A model generated the notes under the pieces. That model made no database searches. It was not told where the DNA came from and was given only the letters and a program-made list of their open reading frames with translations. Made by a program: the position numbers and the translations under genes. A stretch of 58,366 nucleotides of DNA from Jeotgalibacillus sp. ET6 (GTDB taxonomy: Bacteria; Bacillota; Bacilli; Bacillales; Jeotgalibacillaceae). The stretch spans positions 1-58,366 of the forward strand of contig NZ_JARUIU010000013.1 in NCBI RefSeq assembly GCF_029667115.1, read 5' to 3'. Within the stretch, counting starts at the first letter, position 1. The number at the start of each line of letters is the position of its first letter. Positions 53,887-58,366 of the stretch are shown here, piece by piece.

Positions 53887-54606
53887 ATGAAAAAAAAGGT
53901 CATTTTCCTTAGTATGTTCGTACTCCTTGCTGCAGCTATTCTCGGGATGCGTGTGGACCGCATGGTTATTAGTGCTATTGAGGAATGGCGGATGCCTTTG
54001 GCTGGAAAGGTGATCGTTCTTGATCCAGGGCATGGAGGGGCAGATGGAGGCGCCAATTACGAAACCATTTTAGAGAAAAATTTAACGCTTAAAATCGCTA
54101 AGCAGCTACGGGCTTATTTGGAGGAACAAGGTGCGATTGTGCGCATGACACGTGAACAAGATATGGATTTAGCAAGTGAGGCAACTAAGGGGTACCGGGA
54201 CCGTAAAAGGGAGGATTTAAAAAACAGACTGGAGCTTATGAACGATAAGGATAATGATCTGTTTATCAGCATTCATTTAAATGCGATTCCGCAAACGCAA
54301 TGGAGCGGTGCTCAGACGTTTTATACAACCTATCACGATGACAACGAAAGGATTGCGCGTTTTGTGCAGCACGAGCTCGTTCGTCATTTGCCTAAAAATA
54401 CCCGCAAAGCTAAAACAATTGATGGTATTTATGTGCTGAGTCACGCAGAAACGCCTGGCATTTTAGTAGAGGCCGGTTTTTTATCGAATCCGGAAGAGCG
54501 GTATTGGCTGCTGCAGGATGAATATCAGCAGCGGGTTGCGGCATCTATTTACTTTGGGATTCTGCGTCATTACTCAGAAGAAGACAGCCTTGAAGAAGAA
54601 TTATAA
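53887..54606 (+). CDS. cwlD: N-acetylmuramoyl-L-alanine amidase CwlD (sporulation)
   Basis: CwlD cleaves peptide side chains from spore cortex peptidoglycan so that PdaA can make muramic delta-lactam. The 239 residues start with one membrane anchor (residues 4-22) and form an Amidase_3 domain with zinc ligands in LDPGHGG (His), ILEKNLTL (Glu), and SIHLNA (His); the catalytic Glu is in VEAGFLSN. The site before the ATG (CAGGTGGGCG) is modest. It stands alone after the ribosomal protein terminator. Confidence 0.95.
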   Translation: MKKKVIFLSMFVLLAAAILGMRVDRMVISAIEEWRMPLAGKVIVLDPGHGGADGGANYETILEKNLTLKIAKQLRAYLEEQGAIVRMTREQDMDLASEATKGYRDRKREDLKNRLELMNDKDNDLFISIHLNAIPQTQWSGAQTFYTTYHDDNERIARFVQHELVRHLPKNTRKAKTIDGIYVLSHAETPGILVEAGFLSNPEERYWLLQDEYQQRVAASIYFGILRHYSEEDSLEEEL

Positions 54607-54648
54607 GCTCATGATTCTGTAAGCTCCCGCCACAGACTTTCGTTTTTT

Positions 54649-54669
54649 CCTATGTTATACTGACATAGG
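54649..54669 (+). promoter_or_regulatory. Inverted repeat over the salA promoter
   Basis: CCTATGT (54649-54655) and ACATAGG (54663-54669) are perfect inverted repeats flanking TATACTG, whose TATACT (54656-54661) looks like a -10 box. No good -35 is visible. A regulator bound here would cover the promoter. Confidence 0.45.
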
Positions 54670-54706
54670 ATGAAAACGAATACAAGTGAAGGAGTGTCTG
54701 CAGTTG

Positions 54707-55756
54707 ATGACAGAACAGCAAGTACATGAACTCATCGGCTCAATGAATGATCCGATCCTACATACAACACTCGCAGAAACAGGCGGAATTGTTGAAGTTT
54801 CGATTAAGGAAGAGAAACAACATGTCAGTGTAAAAATTGCTTTGGCAAAAACCGGAACAGCGGAGCAGATGCAGCTGCAAATGGCAGTAGTTGAAGCATT
54901 AAAGGGTGCAGGAGCAGAGTCGGTTGGCATTCGCTTTACCGAATTGCCGCCTGAAGCACTTGAGCAATTTAGAGGACAGGCGGGAGAAGCGGTAGAAGAT
55001 AATCTGCTCTCTCCAGGCAACAAGGTTCAATTTATCGCCATCGCAAGCGGTAAAGGCGGCGTAGGTAAATCAACGGTATCCGTTAATCTTGCTGTGGCGC
55101 TCGCCCGTGCAGGCAAAAAAGTTGGCCTGATCGATGCGGATATTTACGGTTTTAGTGTGCCGGATATGATGGGAATTAATAAGCGGCCAGTGGTAAGAGG
55201 AGAACGCATTATTCCAGTGGACCGATTTGGCGTGAGAGTCATTTCGATGGCTTTCTTCGTAGAGGATAACGCGCCGGTTATTTGGCGCGGGCCGATGCTT
55301 GGGAAAATGCTAAACAGCTTTTTTACCGAGGTGGAGTGGGGAGAGCTGGATTATTTATTGCTCGATCTTCCGCCGGGAACAGGAGATGTGGCGCTTGATG
55401 TGCATGCGCTTCTTCCATCAAGCAAAGAAATTATCGTCACCACCCCTCATCCTACTGCTGCGTTTGTTGCAGCAAGAGCGGGAGCCATGGCGCTGCAGAC
55501 CGATCACTCTATTTTAGGTGTAGTCGAAAACATGGCCTTTTATGAAAGTAAAAAAACAGGTGAACGCGAGTATGTCTTTGGTCAGGGGGGAGGAGAGAAG
55601 CTGGCGGATGAACTCCGCACTGAACTGCTCGGCAAACTCCCTCTTCAGCAGCCGGACTGGGACGACAATGATTTTGCGCCATCAGTATACGGGGAAGACC
55701 ACCGTTTAGGCAAAATCTATGCGGACATTGCCCAGCAGGTAATCGACCGCACATAA
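54707..55756 (+). CDS. salA: Mrp/NBP35-family ATPase SalA
   Basis: SalA in B. subtilis represses scoC and so raises exoprotease production; the family also includes Fe-S carrier proteins. The 349-residue product has an N-terminal MIP18/FSCA-like domain (about 1-90), then a deviant Walker A SGKGGVGKST near 115, LIDADIYGFSVPDM, and LDLPPGTGDV. The CxxC pair of classical Fe-S carriers is not evident. ATG 54707 is used; a TTG at 54704 fits the GAAGGAG site slightly better and cannot be excluded. Confidence 0.9.
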   Translation: MTEQQVHELIGSMNDPILHTTLAETGGIVEVSIKEEKQHVSVKIALAKTGTAEQMQLQMAVVEALKGAGAESVGIRFTELPPEALEQFRGQAGEAVEDNLLSPGNKVQFIAIASGKGGVGKSTVSVNLAVALARAGKKVGLIDADIYGFSVPDMMGINKRPVVRGERIIPVDRFGVRVISMAFFVEDNAPVIWRGPMLGKMLNSFFTEVEWGELDYLLLDLPPGTGDVALDVHALLPSSKEIIVTTPHPTAAFVAARAGAMALQTDHSILGVVENMAFYESKKTGEREYVFGQGGGEKLADELRTELLGKLPLQQPDWDDNDFAPSVYGEDHRLGKIYADIAQQVIDRT

Positions 55757-55757
55757 T

Positions 55758-55796
55758 AAAAGCAGTCTCCTGGTTAATCAGGAGACTGCTTTTTTC
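55758..55796. terminator. Bidirectional terminator between salA and gerD
   Basis: AGCAGTCTCCTG and CAGGAGACTGCT form a 12-bp perfect stem with a GTTAAT loop, flanked by A on the left and T on the right, so it can end both salA (+) and gerD (-). Confidence 0.9.
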
Positions 55797-56466
55797 ATGA
55801 TCCACTTCCGCTTTCTGTATCTCCGCTCTCATCTCCGCCGCCTGAGCCGCCGCCCTGACCTTCACCGCTTCCTCCGCCGCCTTCGGCCGAGCTTTCAGAA
55901 GAAGTTTCACCACCAGAAGAGCCTCCACTTTGTTCTCCCATTTTTTTTGCTGCCTCTAACAATATATCCTGCAGCTCCTTTTGAACAAGTGGACTTTCCA
56001 TGACTTCAATCAATTGTTTTTTTGTTTCTTCTCTGTATGCCTGACTGTTCATCAGTGTAAGCGTTTGTTCCTGGATGGACGGATCTTTTAATAAATCGAG
56101 CATCATTTTCTGATACTCTGGATCCTGCATCAAGCCTTTAATTAACTCTTCATGCTCCTTATGCATGCTTTTCGCCAATACTTCAGCAAAGGCAGGATCT
56201 TTGAATGTTTTCTCCCAAAATTTACGTCCATCTTCTGACAGCAGTTTTTCATCAATCGATTTTTGAACTACTTCCTGATCTAAAACCAGTTCCTTCTTTA
56301 TTTCTTCATCTGCCAGCAGCTCCTGGACAGCCGTTTTTCCTTCATTGGTTTTTAACAAGTCAATGACCATCTGTTTGGTCTCTTCATAGCTGGATGCTTT
56401 TTCACCACCACAAGCCGATAGTAAACATACGAATGCAAAGACAAAAATGATTCCTTTTTTTCTCAC
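55795..56466 (-). CDS. gerD: Spore germination lipoprotein GerD
   Basis: GerD clusters germinant receptors in the inner spore membrane. The 223-residue product has a lipoprotein signal with the lipobox LSAC (lipidated Cys19), a helical core rich in EVL/KDP elements (residues about 25-175), and a low-complexity tail of Gly, Ser, Glu and Asp from about 180 to the end. It starts with GTG behind GGGGGTGA. It faces salA and is divergent from kbaA. B. subtilis GerD also ends in a Gly-rich tail, though I recall a shorter one. Confidence 0.93.
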   Translation of the reverse strand: MRKKGIIFVFAFVCLLSACGGEKASSYEETKQMVIDLLKTNEGKTAVQELLADEEIKKELVLDQEVVQKSIDEKLLSEDGRKFWEKTFKDPAFAEVLAKSMHKEHEELIKGLMQDPEYQKMMLDLLKDPSIQEQTLTLMNSQAYREETKKQLIEVMESPLVQKELQDILLEAAKKMGEQSGGSSGGETSSESSAEGGGGSGEGQGGGSGGGDESGDTESGSGS

Positions 56467-56523
56467 TGTTGTTCACCCCCAAACTCTTATTTCTCTAGTT
56501 CTTATCTTTTGCAGTCAGGGGTA

Positions 56524-56552
56524 AAGTATGCACGTTCACAACGTAGTCATGG
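56524..56552 (-). promoter_or_regulatory. Candidate forespore SigG promoter of gerD
   Basis: On the minus strand CCATG (56548-56552) is followed after 17 bases by CATACTT (56524-56530). This resembles the SigG pattern gnATR, 17, CATnnTA with one mismatch in each box. gerD is known to be SigG dependent in B. subtilis. Confidence 0.4.
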
Positions 56553-56578
56553 ATTTTTCAAATGGTGATTGGTACAAT
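56550..56578 (+). promoter_or_regulatory. Candidate extended -10 promoter of kbaA
   Basis: TACAAT (56573-56578) is preceded by TGG, an extended -10, with a poor -35 TGGATT at 56550. It points towards kbaA and overlaps the divergent gerD promoter region. Confidence 0.4.
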
Positions 56579-56618
56579 CGAAGGAGAGTTTGTAAATTAA
56601 TTGCTGGGGGATCTTACC

Positions 56619-57287
56619 GTGACTATCCGAAGCTGGATTAGATTTTTTACCATGACATTGCTTGTTGGCGGCATTACAACAGGAATTGTTGGCATTGCTG
56701 TGCGCTGGAATGAATTGGTTGATTTATTAAATGGGCAGGATGCAGTTGAAGTGATTTCGGTTATTGTATGGATGATTGGCGTAGGGATGACGTTTAGTGT
56801 CATCAGTCAAATGGGGTATTTTGCTTACTTAACCATTCATCAATTCGGCCTTGGAATATTCAGATCGTTAAAATTATGGAACGCAGTGCAGCTTGTTCTC
56901 GTCGCTTTTGTTCTTTTTGATTTAGTGTATTTTCGGTTTCAGGCATTTGCCGGAGAAGGCGACTCACTGCTGCCGTACATTGGCTTGGCCGGGTTTTTAT
57001 TAGCTGCAGGATTACTTGTAGCATTTTTAAAGTCCAAACAGGCAACAGCTTCAGTTTTTCCGTCCACTTTGTTTTTTATGGTAGTCGTAACCACACTTGA
57101 GTGGCTTCCAGTGCTTCGCAGCAACGAAGGATACTGGCTAGTTACCATTATGTTCACACTGATTGCAACCAATGCCTATCAAATTCTGGCATTGCCACGA
57201 TACAACAAGCGGTCAGTTAAAGAGCGGGAAGAAAGACTGGCCCGTAAAGAAGCCCGTCTGAAGGAACAAAAAGCAGTAAAAAAGTAA
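56619..57287 (+). CDS. kbaA: KinB-signalling pathway activator KbaA
   Basis: KbaA is a membrane protein required for full KinB kinase activity at the start of sporulation. The 222-residue product has about six membrane helices up to residue 185 and a charged C-terminal tail (VKEREERLARKEARLKEQKA). GTG 56619 is preferred, behind GGGGGATC and matching the family N terminus (IRSWIRFF); a TTG at 56601 with AAGGAGAG 12 bases upstream is the alternative. It is convergent with pdaB. Confidence 0.85.
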   Translation: MTIRSWIRFFTMTLLVGGITTGIVGIAVRWNELVDLLNGQDAVEVISVIVWMIGVGMTFSVISQMGYFAYLTIHQFGLGIFRSLKLWNAVQLVLVAFVLFDLVYFRFQAFAGEGDSLLPYIGLAGFLLAAGLLVAFLKSKQATASVFPSTLFFMVVVTTLEWLPVLRSNEGYWLVTIMFTLIATNAYQILALPRYNKRSVKEREERLARKEARLKEQKAVKK

Positions 57288-57308
57288 ATGTGAATTAAAT
57301 TAAAGAGA

Positions 57309-57337
57309 CCGTGCATACTTTCTGCACGGCTTTTTTT
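57309..57337. terminator. Terminator between kbaA and pdaB
   Basis: CCGTGCA (57309-57315) pairs with TGCACGG (57323-57329) around a seven-base loop, followed by C and seven T. The A-rich left flank allows use in the other direction too, for pdaB. Confidence 0.85.
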
Positions 57338-58055
57338 AATCCAGTAATTTAATCTTGCTGTCAGAAGAAGCCAGCAATTCCAGAAGAGAAACAAAAGGAA
57401 CATCATTCCCATGACTCTGTAAAGCTTCATACGATTTTGTCCAGTTTTTCTCCATATCCTCTAGTTTATTGTCTGCATTTAGTTCAACAACCGCGCCTTG
57501 AAGCGGAATTCTTTTTGAAGAAACCAGATCCTTTTCTTCAAGCTGATGGCTGACCACGATAAAGTCATACTTGGCCATTACCTTTACGACTGATGGAGGT
57601 AAAAGCTCGTCCTTCGTTCTGTAATAAGCAGGATCAAGATTATGTTCTTTAAAAAGAGCCCTTAGATCTTCGAGGTGTTTGGCAATTTCTTTTTCTTCAA
57701 GTGACTCGTAGCGGGAAGGATGAAGATCATAAATCCCGATGTCAAACCCGGCAAGCTGGATTTCCTTTACAACTTCTTTTTGTCTGTCCACCCAGGCAGG
57801 ATCTAAAAAGAATGTTGCTTTTTTAATTCCTTTTTCCTCAAGGTCTTTTACAAGCCAAACAATTGATTCGTTTCCAAGCTCAACATTAAAAGTCAAAGAC
57901 ACGCCTGTATCACCCTTATACAAAATACCGGGAGACGGCCAAACCCCATTTACATTCATTACACTAGGAGAAGGTGGAATGAGCAGAACAACCAGCGTGA
58001 TAATGATTAAAATGATGCCTGTCTCATATCCCTTTCTAAAAAAGTGTTTCCCCAT
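57336..58055 (-). CDS. pdaB: PdaB-like polysaccharide deacetylase family protein with eroded active site
   Basis: PdaB is needed for late spore maintenance. The 239 residues have an N-terminal membrane anchor (about 13-27) and a NodB-like fold recognisable from LYKGDTGVSLTF and KKATFFLDPAWVDRQKEVV. The usual first-motif TFD reads TFN (Asn57), the expected HxxxH motif is replaced by IYDLHPSRYES (108-118), the RPPxG motif by RTKDE (146-150), and the LLH motif by VVELNAD (189-195). It holds the syntenic place of pdaB. A pseudoenzyme or a greatly diverged paralogue is likely; expression as a sporulation gene is inferred. Confidence 0.72.
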   Translation of the reverse strand: MGKHFFRKGYETGIILIIITLVVLLIPPSPSVMNVNGVWPSPGILYKGDTGVSLTFNVELGNESIVWLVKDLEEKGIKKATFFLDPAWVDRQKEVVKEIQLAGFDIGIYDLHPSRYESLEEKEIAKHLEDLRALFKEHNLDPAYYRTKDELLPPSVVKVMAKYDFIVVSHQLEEKDLVSSKRIPLQGAVVELNADNKLEDMEKNWTKSYEALQSHGNDVPFVSLLELLASSDSKIKLLD

Positions 58056-58092
58056 TTTTCATACACATCCTTCCCGTACAGCCATTTTTAAA

Positions 58093-58121
58093 AGCATATG
58101 AACGAAAGAAGGAAAATATCT
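58093..58121 (-). promoter_or_regulatory. Candidate SigE promoter of pdaB
   Basis: On the minus strand ATATT (58115-58119) precedes, by 14 bases, CATATGCT (58093-58100), similar to the mother-cell SigE pattern with its ATATT and CATACAnT boxes. It lies 38 bases upstream of the pdaB start. Confidence 0.35.
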
Positions 58122-58137
58122 TTTTTCCTTAAAAGTA

Positions 58138-58166
58138 TTGACCAACTTAAAATCCGGTGATATATT
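58138..58166 (+). promoter_or_regulatory. rRNA operon promoter P1
   Basis: TTGACC (58138-58143), 17 bases and TATATT (58161-58166). It is the first of two tandem promoters reading out of the window into the next ribosomal RNA operon. Confidence 0.75.
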
Positions 58167-58226
58167 AATAAGCGTCGCTTTTAGACGTACTTAAATCAGT
58201 CCACCAAAAACATTTTAAAAAAAGTG

Positions 58227-58256
58227 TTGACATATTATTTTGAAAAATGGTATGAT
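58227..58256 (+). promoter_or_regulatory. rRNA operon promoter P2
   Basis: TTGACA (58227-58232), 18 bases and TATGAT (58251-58256), with an A-rich UP-element-like stretch at 58206-58223 upstream. The expected start at about 58262-58263 is G, which fits GTP-dependent control of rRNA promoters. Confidence 0.85.
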
Positions 58257-58261
58257 GATTT

Positions 58262-58366
58262 GGTCGCTTGAGAGAGCAACACACAAACAAAACACCTTGA
58301 ACCTTGAAAACTAAACAACCAAAAACGTCAACGTTAGTACAAGAATTACAAGAAACACAATGAGCT
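58262..58366 (+). ncRNA. Leader of the next rRNA operon, before 16S
   Basis: The sequence contains the conserved Bacillus pre-16S element CTTGAAAACTAAACAACC (58303-58320) and AACGTCAACG. A tandem ACCTTGA ACCTTGA occurs just before. The 16S gene itself begins beyond the window. Confidence 0.75.

Noticed and set aside
55797-56003. An Arg-rich plus-strand frame opposite gerD
   Set aside because: It only reflects the Gly/Ser/Glu-coding repeats of the gerD tail read in reverse.

Overview
The window is a block of core chromosome from an endospore-forming Bacillota of the family Bacillaceae. The gene order matches what I recall of the Bacillus subtilis chromosome from just after one ribosomal RNA operon (about ctsR) to just before the next (about pdaB). 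Sporulation and germination genes (sigH, cwlD, gerD, kbaA, pdaB), AAGGAGG-type ribosome binding sites with frequent TTG/GTG starts, and the low-to-moderate GC content all agree. The genus cannot be fixed from the sequence alone. No phage, transposon, CRISPR array, toxin-antitoxin or defence module was seen, and no new multi-gene system. The less explained material is in the untranslated leaders and in one eroded enzyme.

Layout: 1-109 is the 3' end of a 5S rRNA gene and its terminator. 271-4957 is the CtsR-controlled protein quality operon ctsR-mcsA-mcsB-clpC, followed by radA-disA (genome integrity, c-di-AMP). 7491-11466 holds yacL, the isoprenoid genes ispD-ispF, and gltX. 11495-15598 is a cysteine T-box operon: cysE-cysS-mrnC-rlmB-rae1. 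15603-20438 is sigH, then rpmG-secE-nusG, rplK-rplA and rplJ-rplL with its L10 leader. 20498-28663 is ybxB and the RNA polymerase genes rpoB-rpoC. 28671-33532 is ybxF-rpsL-rpsG-fusA-tufA (the str operon). 33848-49134 is the fused S10-spc-alpha supercluster, rpsJ to rplQ, with secY, adk, map, a KOW protein, infA and rpoA inside. 49157-53790 is the ECF vitamin transporter module ecfA1-ecfA2-ecfT with truA, then rplM-rpsI under an L13-type leader. 53887-58055 is the sporulation edge: cwlD, salA, gerD (-), kbaA, pdaB (-). 58138-58366 holds tandem promoters and the leader of the next rRNA operon, so the window runs almost exactly from one rRNA operon to another.

How it works together: nearly all genes serve transcription, translation, protein export or folding control. 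They are read in one direction, away from the presumed origin, except the two forespore or mother-cell genes gerD and pdaB. Several untranslated leaders look like feedback devices: the Cys T-box, the L10 and L13 leaders, a repeated GTGGGAGG...ACCAC motif before rplK and rplA, a duplicated stem-loop before rpoB, a hairpin before rpsJ, a hairpin before tufA and an attenuator-like element before ecfA1. The most unusual protein is the PdaB homologue, which appears to have lost the expected polysaccharide deacetylase motifs.
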